From an uncultured Bacteroidales bacterium (GTDB lineage Bacteria > Bacteroidota > Bacteroidia > Bacteroidales > UBA932): a DNA stretch of 41,389 bases. The notes beneath the pieces are model-generated. The model did not search any database, was not told where the DNA came from, and worked only from the letters and a program-made list of their open reading frames with translations. Shown one piece after another: positions 1-8,887 of this stretch. Position 1 is the stretch's first letter. Each line of letters opens with the position of its first letter. The stretch lies in NCBI GenBank assembly GCA_900321655.1, contig ONWU01000031.1, forward strand, positions 1 to 41,389, given 5' to 3'. The position numbers and the translations under genes were made by a program.

Positions 1-1641
1 ATGCCGGTGCTGTCCGAAAGCGGAGAACTGCGCCTTCGCAAGGCCCGCCACCCGCTGCTGGAAAAGAGTCTTCGCAAGGAGAAAAAGACCATCGTGCCCC
101 TCACCGTCACCCTCACCCCGCAAAAGCGCATCCTCCTCATCTCCGGCCCCAATGCCGGCGGCAAGAGTGTGTGCCTGAAGACGGTGGGCCTCCTTCAGTA
201 TATGTTCCAGTGGGGAATGCTCATCCCCACCTCGGAAACCTCGGAACTTCCTGTTTTTGACAGAATTATGGTGTCCATCGGAGACGACCAGTCCCTGGAG
301 AACGACCTCTCCACCTACAGCTCCTTCCTTTCGGATATGAAGGCGATGCTCTCCGTGGCCAATTCCCGCACGCTCATCCTCATAGACGAGTTCGGGTCCG
401 GAACGGAGCCCGCGGCCGGCGGCGCCATAGCCGAAGCCATCCTGCACGAGCTGGACAACCGCGGTGCCTACGGCGTCATCACCACGCACTACACCAACCT
501 GAAGTTGTATGCTTCCGGGGCAGAAACCGGAGTGGTGAACGGAGCCATGCAGTTCGATGCTGCTACGGTGGCGCCCCTCTTTGTACTGGAGCAGGGCCTT
601 CCCGGCTCTTCCTTTGCCTTTGAGCTGGCCCGCAAGATGGGAATGCCGGAAAACATCGTCCACGATGCCGAGGAGCGTGCCGGAGAGCAGTTTGTGGGCA
701 TTGAGAGAAACCTTCGCAAAATTGCCAAAAGCCGCCGCCAGCTGGACGAAAAACTCACCAAGATCCGCGCGACGGACAAGACGCTGGAAGGCCTCACAGA
801 CCGTTACGAGAAGGAACTGGAGGACATCAAGGAGATGCGCCGCCGCATCCTGGAAGAGGCCAAAGAAGAGGCCCGCAAGATTGTCAAGGATGCCAACAAG
901 CAGGTAGAGAACACCATCCGCACCATCAAGGAGAGCCAGGCCGCCAAGGACCAGACCAAGGAGGCCCGGGCAGAATTGCAGGGCTTTCTGGGAGCACTGG
1001 CCGAGGGCCGGGGCCGTCGGGACGCCTATATAGACAAGAAACTGCAGACCGTCAAGGAGAGAAAGGAGAGGGAGCAGGTGCGCAAGAAGCGCCGGGCCGA
1101 CGGAGAAACCCTCCAGCAGATGGAGCAGCGGGAACTGGAAGAGAAGAAACTGGCCGCTTTCCGCAGCGCTCCGCTGAAGGTGGGTGAAAAGGTCCGCATC
1201 AAGGACAACGCGATGGTGGGAGAAGTGTCCAAGATAAGCACCAAGGCGGTGAGCGTAATTGTGGGAAGCATTACCACCAAACTTCCGCTGGACCGTGTAG
1301 AGCGGATTACGGCCAATGAATACAAGGCCGTGGCTGGTAAGCCGGCCGATAAACCCCGTCAGGTTTACGACACCGGATTAAGTGAGAGAAAGGCCAATTT
1401 CAAGCTGGAACTGGATGTGAGGGGAGAGCGGGTGAATGAGGCCATCGAAATTGTGATGCGATATATTGACGATGCTATTATGCTGGGAGTCCCTTCGGTG
1501 CGGATTTTGCATGGGAAAGGGACAGGCGCGTTGCGCGAGGAAATCCAAAAGTACGTGCGCACCGTTCCTGGCGTAAGCTCCGCCGCAGACGAGCATATCC
1601 AGTTTGGAGGCTCCGGTGTGACGGTAGTAAAATTTGACTAA
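1..1641 (+). CDS. mutS2: MutS2 family ATPase/Smr endonuclease, C-terminal part (cut by window edge)
   Basis: The visible 546 residues are the ATPase and C-terminal part of MutS2, which is usually about 780-800 residues, so roughly 250 N-terminal residues lie before the window and the ATG at base 1 is probably an internal methionine. Visible parts are Walker A GPNAGGKS (residues 49-56), Walker B ILIDEFGSGTEP near 124-135, a long charged coiled coil (about 240-375), a small KOW-like beta domain (about 395-440) and a C-terminal Smr domain with LDVRG and HGKGTGALR. In this family the ATPase clamps branched DNA or collided ribosomes, and Smr is a nuclease-type domain. The known roles are suppression of recombination and ribosome rescue; which applies here cannot be told. 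The stop is 10 nt before the yraN ATG, so the two are probably co-transcribed. Confidence 0.93.
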   Translation: MPVLSESGELRLRKARHPLLEKSLRKEKKTIVPLTVTLTPQKRILLISGPNAGGKSVCLKTVGLLQYMFQWGMLIPTSETSELPVFDRIMVSIGDDQSLENDLSTYSSFLSDMKAMLSVANSRTLILIDEFGSGTEPAAGGAIAEAILHELDNRGAYGVITTHYTNLKLYASGAETGVVNGAMQFDAATVAPLFVLEQGLPGSSFAFELARKMGMPENIVHDAEERAGEQFVGIERNLRKIAKSRRQLDEKLTKIRATDKTLEGLTDRYEKELEDIKEMRRRILEEAKEEARKIVKDANKQVENTIRTIKESQAAKDQTKEARAELQGFLGALAEGRGRRDAYIDKKLQTVKERKEREQVRKKRRADGETLQQMEQRELEEKKLAAFRSAPLKVGEKVRIKDNAMVGEVSKISTKAVSVIVGSITTKLPLDRVERITANEYKAVAGKPADKPRQVYDTGLSERKANFKLELDVRGERVNEAIEIVMRYIDDAIMLGVPSVRILHGKGTGALREEIQKYVRTVPGVSSAADEHIQFGGSGVTVVKFD

Positions 1642-1651
1642 AACCAAACCA

Positions 1652-2026
1652 ATGAATGTACTGAGAACCAGCAGGATCGGAGAGGCCGGGGAACAGATGG
1701 CCTGTGATTTCCTGCAAAGCCAAGGCCACCAGATCCTGGACCGGAACTGGCGCTCCGGCCACTTGGAGCTGGACATCATTTCCGAAGCTCCGGACGGTGT
1801 GCACTTTGTGGAGGTAAAGGCCCGTACGGCCCCCGTGACCACCTCCGTTTCAGACCAGGTTAACAAGGTGAAACAGAAGAGGATATCGGCCGCCGCCGGC
1901 CAATATCTGAACAAAAAGCAGATGGAGGGAAAAGAGGTTTTCTTCGACATTGTGTCCGTCCTGTTTGACGGAGAAGAAGCCGTTGTCCGTTACTTCCCCC
2001 AGGCCTGGATCCCCATGTATGTGTAA
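1652..2026 (+). CDS. yraN: YraN/UPF0102 family putative endonuclease
   Basis: A protein of 124 residues, the normal size for UPF0102. After an N-terminal GEAGEQMACDFLQSQGH segment it carries the restriction-nuclease-like core ELDII...FVEVKAR (acidic residues plus E-x-K of a PD-(D/E)XK fold). The family is predicted to act on DNA but its physiological substrate is not established. A longer version could begin at a TTG (1634) inside the end of mutS2; the ATG at 1652 is preferred because MNVLRTSRIGEAGE matches the usual family start. The guanylyltransferase homologue follows after 6 nt, suggesting one transcript. Confidence 0.88.
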   Translation: MNVLRTSRIGEAGEQMACDFLQSQGHQILDRNWRSGHLELDIISEAPDGVHFVEVKARTAPVTTSVSDQVNKVKQKRISAAAGQYLNKKQMEGKEVFFDIVSVLFDGEEAVVRYFPQAWIPMYV

Positions 2027-2032
2027 GACTTT

Positions 2033-2803
2033 ATGAACAAACACAGATATTGCGTCATTATGGCCGACGGCTCCGGAACGCCCGAGCAGCTCAAAATGAC
2101 CTATAACAGATTCAACCGTTTCCTTCCGGAAAACAACATTTTGGTCATAACCCTGGATCGTTTTGCCAAGACCGCCCGGGAAGTTCTCCCCACTCTTCCC
2201 CAGGAGAATCTGCTGGTGGAACCCGTCGGTCGCAAAACGGCCCCGTGTATGGCTTTTGCTTGCTATACCCTTCTTTCCCGGGACCCTGAGGCCGTGGTGG
2301 TAGCCACCCCTTGGGACTTGTACATCCGGGACGAAGCCCTCTTTGCCCAAACCATATCGGACGCTTTCGAGTATGTAGAGAAGAACGATGTCCTGATGAC
2401 CCTCGGCATCGTCCCTAAAACACCGGATGTAAACTTCGGTTACATCCAGGTGAAGGAGGGGCGCAACGCCCATCTGATGGCCGGTCCCTTGCAGGTGAAA
2501 ACCTTCACGGAGAAGCCCTCAGCTGAATTGGCAAATGTGTTTGTGAGAACCGGAGAGTTCTTCTGGAACAGCGGTATCTTCATCTGGAAGGCCTCCACCA
2601 TCTGTGCAGAGATGGAGAAGTATGTTCCGGAAGTGACAGAGCTTTTCCGTGGCTGGGAAACCCAGATTTCAGACCGGGCCTTCATCGAGCAGGCCTACGC
2701 CGAATGCCCGAAGGTATCCCTGGATTATGGTGTGATGGAGCATACAGACCGCGCCTGGCTCTATCCTGCCCGCTTCGGCTGGGCCGATATAGAACGCCTC
2801 TAA
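2033..2803 (+). CDS. mannose-1-phosphate guanylyltransferase-like protein lacking the catalytic signature
   Basis: The 256 residues clearly resemble GDP-mannose pyrophosphorylase (normally about 345-360 residues in Bacteroidetes). Shared segments include LLVEPVGRKTAPC, VVATPWD, FGYIQ, FTEKPS, FFWNSGIFIW and DYGVMEHTD, ending in the FGWAD block. Two parts are missing. The N-terminal signature GGxGxRxxPxSRxxxPKQ is reduced to ADGSGTPEQL (residues 11-20), without the conserved Arg and with Glu where the Lys of PKQ should be. The chain also stops just after FGWAD, losing about 90 C-terminal residues. On family knowledge it should not catalyse normal GTP:mannose-1-phosphate transfer. It may be a non-catalytic relative, a partner or regulator of an active copy elsewhere, or a decaying gene, although the reading frame is intact. 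Confidence 0.8.
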   Translation: MNKHRYCVIMADGSGTPEQLKMTYNRFNRFLPENNILVITLDRFAKTAREVLPTLPQENLLVEPVGRKTAPCMAFACYTLLSRDPEAVVVATPWDLYIRDEALFAQTISDAFEYVEKNDVLMTLGIVPKTPDVNFGYIQVKEGRNAHLMAGPLQVKTFTEKPSAELANVFVRTGEFFWNSGIFIWKASTICAEMEKYVPEVTELFRGWETQISDRAFIEQAYAECPKVSLDYGVMEHTDRAWLYPARFGWADIERL

Positions 2804-2810
2804 ATAACAG

Positions 2811-3746
2811 GTGCAACATCTCGGAGAAATCATTTCCCTGGTCGTAGCCGCTTCCTGGACGGTTACGGCTCTTTTTGCAGACAAGGCCAGCCACCGGATG
2901 GGATCTATGTCGGCCAATGTCCTCCGCCTGTCCATGGCGGTGGTCTTCCTGGCCCTCATCCTCTGGGTTTCGGTGGGGCATCCCTACCCGGTATATGCCA
3001 ACGGGCAGGCCTGGCTGTGGCTGGCGCTGTCGGCCCTGGTGGGCTATGTGTTCGGGGACTGGTGCCTTTTCAACTGCTACCTTTCCATAGGGGCGCGCTT
3101 CGGGCAGCTCCTGATGACCCTGGCTCCGCCCATGGCGGCCATCGCCGGGTGGTTGCTGCTGGGAGAATCCCTTTCCTGGACGGCCCTCATCGCGATGGTG
3201 GTCACCCTTACCGGTATCGGCATTTCCATTTTAAGCCGGGGAGAAGGGCACAAGGTGAAATTAACCCTGCCGCTGAAGGGCATCCTCCTGGGGGTAGGGG
3301 CCGGCATAGGGCAGGGAGTAGGCCTGGTGCTTAGCAAAATAGGCCTCACTCATTATCTGGAAGCCCTTCCCTCCGATGCGCCCGAGGCAATGGAAACGAT
3401 GCTTCCCTTCGCTTCCACGATGATCCGTGCCATCGTGGGAAGTCTGGGATTCCTGGCCCTGATGGCCCTGCAGAAAGATCTGGGAAGATTGAAAGCGGCC
3501 GTGCACGATGCTACGGGCATGCGCTATGCCCTGGTGATGACGCTCTTCGGCCCGGTAGTGGGCGTATCCCTGTCCCTGATGGCTGTAGAATATACCAACG
3601 CAGGCATAGCCTCTACGCTGATGGCCCTCACGCCCGTTCTCATTCTCATTCCCTACGCCTTTATCTATAAACAGAAGATACGGCCACGCGAAATTCTGGG
3701 CGTAACCGTATCTATGGTAGGTGTAGCGCTGTTTTTCCTCTTATAG
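2811..3746 (+). CDS. EamA/DMT-superfamily permease
   Basis: A very hydrophobic 311-residue protein with about ten predicted membrane segments in two repeated halves, as in the drug/metabolite transporter superfamily. Typical features are PPMAAIAGWLLLGESLSW at the end of the first half and the matching TLMALTPVLILIPYAF segment in the second. It sits in the inner membrane; the substrate cannot be read from sequence. The start used is GTG at 2811, 7 nt after the previous stop; the next ATG candidates would remove the first helix. The gene is convergent with the S46 peptidase gene, and the two stop codons overlap within the 6-base palindrome TTATAG-type junction at 3741-3746. Confidence 0.87.
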   Translation: MQHLGEIISLVVAASWTVTALFADKASHRMGSMSANVLRLSMAVVFLALILWVSVGHPYPVYANGQAWLWLALSALVGYVFGDWCLFNCYLSIGARFGQLLMTLAPPMAAIAGWLLLGESLSWTALIAMVVTLTGIGISILSRGEGHKVKLTLPLKGILLGVGAGIGQGVGLVLSKIGLTHYLEALPSDAPEAMETMLPFASTMIRAIVGSLGFLALMALQKDLGRLKAAVHDATGMRYALVMTLFGPVVGVSLSLMAVEYTNAGIASTLMALTPVLILIPYAFIYKQKIRPREILGVTVSMVGVALFFLL

Positions 3747-5771
3747 GCCCAGCTCCTGCAGGACGTAGGTCTGCTGTCCCAGGTGACGGATCACCCAAAG
3801 GATATAGCGGATATCCACGCACACGCACATATTGTAGCCGGGAACGCTTTCGTAGTTACTGGCCAGGGATTCTTTGTTGCCGTCGAAGGCCAGGCCGATG
3901 AGCTCTCCCCGGGCATTGAGGACCGGGGAGCCGGAGTTGCCGCCCGTGATGTCCAGGTCTGTGAGGAAGTTCACGGGAAAATCCGGCGGAGGCAGCACCC
4001 GGGCAAAGGCCTCGGGGTATGCAAAATCGTGCCGGGCGGGATCGTATTTCTCCCTGAGGCCGCGGGCGGTGCTTTGCCAGTGGGCACGCACGCCGTCCCA
4101 GGGCTCCAGAGGAAGCACTCTTCCGTAGGTAAGGCGCATGGTGGAGTTGGCGTCCGGGTACTGCGGGGTACCCAGGGATTGCCGGTAGAGGTAACTGGCC
4201 TGGACATACTGGTGACGGAGCGTGCTCAGGGGTACCTGAAGCACTTCGTCTTCATTGAGCTCCACGATGCTCAGTTCACGGATGTAGCGGTAGAGAGGGT
4301 CTTGGGTGATGGGCCCTTTGTACTGGGCCGCCACCTCGGCATCGGGTTTAATGCCCATATCGCGGAGGCAGGACTGTTCCCACAGCCAGCCGGCCATGGC
4401 CTGGAAGTCTTCCCCGAAGCGCTCTTTCAGCTCCAGGTGAATGGGCTTCAGATACTTGGGTTCCATATGGGTGAGGAATTCCCGGACGGAGAAAGCCAGC
4501 ATCTCCTTCTCCAGCCGGGCATCGGCCCCGCGGAGTCCTTCCAGGAGGAACCTTTGCTGGGTCTCCACCTCCTTCACGCTTCCCATCCGCATCAGGGTGC
4601 GGGCCATCAGGAAGCTTCGGATGAGAGATTCCCGGTAGTACATCTTCTGTTTTTCGACTTCTGCGATGGAGGTGTATTCGGCCTCCAGCTGGTCCAGGAG
4701 GCGGGCATTATCGGGGCTGCAGGCCCTCAGGCCCTCTTCCCATTCCCGGCGGCGTTCCACAACGCCGAAGCGGCGGACGCACTGAAGTTCTCCTTCCTGC
4801 AGTTCGGCCACGTTGGTGAGGCCGAAGAAGGTGTTGGAGTATTTCATCCGGATCTCCGGGTCTTCCTCCATCCACTTTCTCATAATCTCCATCTGCCCCC
4901 GGTGCAGGCGGTTTTCTTCCGGGCGCTCCACAAAGATATCCTGGGTTATCTGGGCGGCGCTGGCATACCGCTGGGTGCTTCCGGGATAGCCTATCACCAT
5001 GGCATAGTCTCCCTCCTTGTACCCTTTCCGGCTTATCTTCAGGTGCCGGGTGGGATGCAGGGGCTCTCCATCGTCCGTGTAGATGCGGTACAGGGCAAAA
5101 TCGGCCTTGTGCTGCGGCCATTCCCAGTTGTCCTCATCTCCTCCGAAAGCGGCTACCGAAACGGGCGGGGCGCCCACCAGGCGCACGTCCGTGTAGGTGT
5201 TGTACAGGCACAGGTAGTACTTGGAACCGGCCCACATACTTTGCAGGGCGGCCTCCATTCCGTACAGGTCCCGGTACTTTTTCTCCATCAGGGAGCTGAG
5301 GCGGCGGCTGCCGGCGGGTTTGCCCTCGGCCAGAAGGGAAGTGCGAAGGGCTTCCACCTCATCTGTTACGTCCAGCACCTTCCTCAGGAAATAGAAGGTT
5401 TCTCCTTTCAGGGGAATCTCCTGGCTCCGGTTCTGGGCCCAGAATCCGTCTTCCAGATAGTTGTGGTCCGGGGTGGAGAGGGCGGCCACCTGGCTGTAGG
5501 CACAGTGGTGGTTGGTTATGAGGAGTCCGTCTTCGGAAATCATACTGCCGGTGCAGTAGAAACCCAGCGAGACCACGGCGTCCGACAGGCCACCGGCCTC
5601 CTCGTTATAGATTTCCCCGACCCCCAGTTTGAGTCCGCGCGCTTTCATATTCTTTTCCAGCGCGCGGTCCAGGCTCTGGATGAGCCACATCCCCTCATCG
5701 GCCCGTGCCCCCGGAAGGGAGCACAGGACCAGAGAGAGGCTTAGCAGAACCTTTTTGAGGGTTTCTTTCAT
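3741..5771 (-). CDS. S46 family dipeptidyl peptidase, DPP7-like
   Basis: A 676-residue exported serine peptidase (signal peptide about residues 1-24, ending ARA). The trypsin-like triad is visible: TNHHCAY with His at 88/89, Asp224 in QHKADF, and Ser613 in GGNSGSPV. S46 enzymes remove dipeptides from peptide N termini in the periplasm. Gly631, 18 residues after the catalytic Ser in LAFDGN, falls where DPP7 has Gly673 and DPP11 has Arg673, so a preference for hydrophobic rather than acidic P1 residues is inferred. At 676 residues it is shorter than the usual ~712-720, mainly between Asp and Ser. It is the last gene of the receptor operon, starting 2 nt after the fimbrillin-like gene stops, which suggests peptides are part of that system's job. 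Confidence 0.92.
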   Translation of the reverse strand: MKETLKKVLLSLSLVLCSLPGARADEGMWLIQSLDRALEKNMKARGLKLGVGEIYNEEAGGLSDAVVSLGFYCTGSMISEDGLLITNHHCAYSQVAALSTPDHNYLEDGFWAQNRSQEIPLKGETFYFLRKVLDVTDEVEALRTSLLAEGKPAGSRRLSSLMEKKYRDLYGMEAALQSMWAGSKYYLCLYNTYTDVRLVGAPPVSVAAFGGDEDNWEWPQHKADFALYRIYTDDGEPLHPTRHLKISRKGYKEGDYAMVIGYPGSTQRYASAAQITQDIFVERPEENRLHRGQMEIMRKWMEEDPEIRMKYSNTFFGLTNVAELQEGELQCVRRFGVVERRREWEEGLRACSPDNARLLDQLEAEYTSIAEVEKQKMYYRESLIRSFLMARTLMRMGSVKEVETQQRFLLEGLRGADARLEKEMLAFSVREFLTHMEPKYLKPIHLELKERFGEDFQAMAGWLWEQSCLRDMGIKPDAEVAAQYKGPITQDPLYRYIRELSIVELNEDEVLQVPLSTLRHQYVQASYLYRQSLGTPQYPDANSTMRLTYGRVLPLEPWDGVRAHWQSTARGLREKYDPARHDFAYPEAFARVLPPPDFPVNFLTDLDITGGNSGSPVLNARGELIGLAFDGNKESLASNYESVPGYNMCVCVDIRYILWVIRHLGQQTYVLQELGL

Positions 5772-5773
5772 AC

Positions 5774-7348
5774 TTATTCGCTGTCACGGACGCAGCGCAG
5801 CGGAGCGGCAATGCGGTAGCTTACCTTGGTTCCGTTGCAGGTATACTCGGCCTCCGTGGCCTTGTTGGTCATGGGTATAAAGCCGTAGAACTGGAGGTTC
5901 TTCACGCCGGATTCGGGGTCGTCTTTTTCGTTATAGGAAACACCGGCATAGGTAGAGCCGCAGAACATACCGGAAGAAATCTTGTCCGGGAAGGTCTTCA
6001 AATATCCCATAAACGTGCCGGCCGTTTTGGTGTTATCTGCAATGGAAATGGCACCGAAGGCATCCATATTGAAACCGTCTTCGTTCAGCATCACGATGGA
6101 ACCGTTGGATCCGTCATAATAGGGGGCATCTGTTTTGGTGGCCAAAGGGCTCACGGCCTTGCCCACCAGGGAAATGATGTCATCGGCCGTGGGAACGTGC
6201 CAGCCCTTCGGGCAAAGGCCCTTTGCCCCTTCCAGGGCCTGGGCGGCGTCTACACTGGTGAGGTCTCCCACCTGCAGGCCCAGGGCCACTTCGGCCTGAT
6301 ACAGATAGCCGTGGGCCTTGATCACCGTGATGTCGCGGGAGAATTCGGCGCCGCTGTTGTCGGCTTTCACCACCACCGGGTAGAACACACCGGCGGTTAC
6401 CTGGGTGAGGTCGTTGCTAACCTCAATTCCTTCAGGTACATAGCGCATGTTCTGGGTCATCCACCACTTGCCGTCCTTCATCTTGGCAACGGTGTACTTG
6501 TCTTCGTGGTAAAGGATGTAGCCTTCGTCCAGCTTCTCCACAAGGATGCTGCTGGGGACGATCTCACCGCCTTCTTCCCAGTCCTGGACATCTCCGGAGA
6601 GAACCACGTGGATGGCTTCGGGCTCCACGATAACCGTCAGGGTGTATTCCTTGCCGCTTTCCAGGGTTATTTCGTCCTGTACCTGGGAAAGTTCCTTGCC
6701 GTCTTGCAGGGTGACAACGGCCGTCATCGTGGCCTTCTGGGGAGGGAGGATGAGGTCGTACTTGGAATCATTCACCTTGTGGGCCTTCACGGTGCCTTTG
6801 GGGGCCGATTCGTCCTCAGAGGGCTCCCAGCCGGCATCCAGCACGGCTTTCAGCCTCACATCGGCCAGGGAAAAGCCGGTAATGATGCCGTTGGAGTTAT
6901 TAACCAGATTGGCTACCACGTGGGTGAGCTTGTGCTTGAAGGGAATCACCACGGCCTGTTCGCTGGGCTTCACATCGTTCTTGAAGCCGGTGATGAAGTC
7001 GGAAGAGGAGAGGCCGGCTGTCTGGTCGGCCTGGACGGCAAAGGCAGTGGGAGCCGTGCTGGAGTAGGGATGATAGGCCGATATGAAGGCACTGCCCTCC
7101 TCGGTGAACCACTTGAGATCACCGGTGAATTCGCTGCCGTTGTAGGTGAGCTTCTGGTTGTCGGCGTAGGCGTATTGGGCATCGCGGACGATGCTTACAC
7201 CAATGGCGTCACCCGTTTCAAAACTGGTGGACGTGACTTTGGTGAGGACAGGGGAAATGCGGAAGGGAAGGGCTTCCTTCGCCGGTTCCTTTTTGTCGCA
7301 GGCGGCCAGGGCCAGGAGGCCGACGACGCAGTAAACAAGTTTTTTCAT
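5774..7348 (-). CDS. fimbrillin-like lipoprotein with C-terminal FISUMP domain
   Basis: This 524-residue lipoprotein has a lipobox LALAAC (Cys17). Residues about 28-262 resemble the Bacteroidetes fimbrillin/Mfa-like family: the ETGDAIGVS segment, the SAFISAYHPYS segment and a closing VQDWEEGG (254-261). Residues about 275-524 resemble the Fibrobacter succinogenes major paralogous (FISUMP) domain: GKWWMTQNMRYVP (293-305), CPKGWHVPTADD and a C-terminal APLRCVRD. Both parts are secreted, surface-associated families of mostly unknown binding role. The gene lies between the outer-membrane barrel gene (12-nt gap) and the S46 peptidase, so it is probably a surface-exposed component of the same complex or pilus-like structure. 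The assignment of the N-terminal half is the less certain one. Confidence 0.8.
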   Translation of the reverse strand: MKKLVYCVVGLLALAACDKKEPAKEALPFRISPVLTKVTSTSFETGDAIGVSIVRDAQYAYADNQKLTYNGSEFTGDLKWFTEEGSAFISAYHPYSSTAPTAFAVQADQTAGLSSSDFITGFKNDVKPSEQAVVIPFKHKLTHVVANLVNNSNGIITGFSLADVRLKAVLDAGWEPSEDESAPKGTVKAHKVNDSKYDLILPPQKATMTAVVTLQDGKELSQVQDEITLESGKEYTLTVIVEPEAIHVVLSGDVQDWEEGGEIVPSSILVEKLDEGYILYHEDKYTVAKMKDGKWWMTQNMRYVPEGIEVSNDLTQVTAGVFYPVVVKADNSGAEFSRDITVIKAHGYLYQAEVALGLQVGDLTSVDAAQALEGAKGLCPKGWHVPTADDIISLVGKAVSPLATKTDAPYYDGSNGSIVMLNEDGFNMDAFGAISIADNTKTAGTFMGYLKTFPDKISSGMFCGSTYAGVSYNEKDDPESGVKNLQFYGFIPMTNKATEAEYTCNGTKVSYRIAAPLRCVRDSE

Positions 7349-7360
7349 ATCTCTGTTATT

Positions 7361-8887
7361 TTAAAAATGATATCCTAATGTCAAATGGGTTTCCTGTCGG
7401 TTGCTTCCTCCCAGCAGTGTCACCTGGAAAGCGTGTACCAGCTGACAACCAGCTTCCACATAGAAATTTTGCCGGGCCAGGACAAAGTTGTACCGGAGGT
7501 TGAAAAAGCCGCCCACGGTGGTAACATCCCGGAACTCCTCTTCCATATCCCACCACTCCTGCAGGCGGGCGGGGCGGGAGACAACACCGTCTTCACTTTC
7601 GTCGGTGTCTATCAGCAGATGCTCCTGGGCCACTTTCTTTTTGACGGAGAGGCCGCCGTCCAGGGTGAACGGCCCCAGAGGCACGTGTGCCTGGGCGCCC
7701 ACCCTCAGGACCGTACCGTCGTCATATTCCAGGAAAGGATACATATGGGTTCCCCGGTCTCTTTCCCACTCCACCGAAGCGGTGGCGGACAGGCTCCAGC
7801 CGGCGGAACTTTCGTAGGCGTAAGCATTCTGGATGGCCAGTGACCGTTTTCTGTAAATGTGATTGCTTCCGTAGATCACGGGCGTGGTGACTCCGCCTGC
7901 CGTAACCCGGTCTATGACCGATTCGAAGGATTCGTATCCGGTCCAGTTGGCGCTTGCCTGGATGGTGTGGACTCCTTTTTTCCCTGTAATGTTCCAGATG
8001 GCCTGGCCCGCGAGGGTCTGGCCGGGGAAGCGGAACCAGGTATATCCTTTTTCTCCCACCAGTCCGCGGGAATGGCGGTATTCCGCTTCGGCAAAGAAAC
8101 TTTCCCCGCAGGAGGTTTGCAGGGCCAGGCCCCAGATGGTCTGGTTGACGGCAAAACGGTCCACTCCGGGGTCTGAGAGGTGGATGCCGCCGCCGTCCCA
8201 GGCTTCGTAAGTGCCGTAGCGCTTGCCTTTATCCAGGAAAACATAGTAGGTGTCTGCCGTGGCGGTGCCTATCTGTTCTGCCTGGACAAATTCGGAGTTC
8301 TTGTTGAAGATAATGGTGGCGCCGGCCCTCCAGCGGTCTCCCTTGTAGAAAAGGGAAGGGGTTAACTGGACCACCTGTCGGTAAGTGGTGTGCCGAAGGT
8401 CTTTTTGCTTGGCGTAATTCACACCCTCGAACTGAAGGGCGAAGCCCGGGATCCAGCGGGCGTGGCGGGTAACCACCATACCGCCCCCGACGTTATAGGT
8501 CTGACGGCTTTTGGGGCCGGGCGTAAATTCCAGCAGGTCTACGGGATAGAAGTCCGGCGTAGTGAACATGGAGCCCATCATCCCCTTTCCGTGCTGCGTG
8601 TTGAAGGAGAAGGAGCCGACAAACAGAAGGTCTTTGTAATGGGTTTCTGCCTCCGCCTCGGCCGTGGCCTGCCACAGCTGTTCCGCTTCGGAAGGGAGCC
8701 GGTAGCCTCCGGAGGTGAAGGTGCCGCCCAGGCGGGCTTCCACCTGCGTGTCGTCATACAGGGACAGGCCGCAGATATTGTGTCCCTCGCGCCACACCTG
8801 CTGGGCGCTGAGGGGCCGGGCGCAAAGTACGGCGCCCGCCAGCAGCAGGACAAGCCTACTGGTGAAGAGACTGTACTTCGCGTTCAT
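7361..8887 (-). CDS. DUF6850-like outer-membrane beta-barrel protein
   Basis: The protein has 508 residues with a cleavable signal peptide ending in LSAQ, followed by alternating amphipathic strands rich in aromatic residues and a final LTLGYHF. A terminal Phe is typical of BAM-inserted barrels. The overall pattern fits the DUF6850 family, found next to TonB-dependent receptor and DUF4876 genes in Bacteroidetes. Function unknown. The ATG at 8887 was chosen although the frame is open to 9016, because only this start gives a proper signal peptide; the upstream residues are a shadow of the DUF4876 gene. It overlaps the end of the DUF4876 gene by 32 nt, suggesting translational coupling. Confidence 0.78.
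   Translation of the reverse strand: MNAKYSLFTSRLVLLLAGAVLCARPLSAQQVWREGHNICGLSLYDDTQVEARLGGTFTSGGYRLPSEAEQLWQATAEAEAETHYKDLLFVGSFSFNTQHGKGMMGSMFTTPDFYPVDLLEFTPGPKSRQTYNVGGGMVVTRHARWIPGFALQFEGVNYAKQKDLRHTTYRQVVQLTPSLFYKGDRWRAGATIIFNKNSEFVQAEQIGTATADTYYVFLDKGKRYGTYEAWDGGGIHLSDPGVDRFAVNQTIWGLALQTSCGESFFAEAEYRHSRGLVGEKGYTWFRFPGQTLAGQAIWNITGKKGVHTIQASANWTGYESFESVIDRVTAGGVTTPVIYGSNHIYRKRSLAIQNAYAYESSAGWSLSATASVEWERDRGTHMYPFLEYDDGTVLRVGAQAHVPLGPFTLDGGLSVKKKVAQEHLLIDTDESEDGVVSRPARLQEWWDMEEEFRDVTTVGGFFNLRYNFVLARQNFYVEAGCQLVHAFQVTLLGGSNRQETHLTLGYHF

Noticed and set aside
1-3. ATG at the first base as the true start of mutS2
   Set aside because: The protein would lack about 250 residues that precede the ATPase domain in the family; the window edge is the likelier explanation.
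3783-5744. A 653-codon open frame on the plus strand opposite the S46 peptidase gene
   Set aside because: It is the antisense shadow of a well-supported gene with signal peptide and complete catalytic triad, and its translation shows no family motifs.
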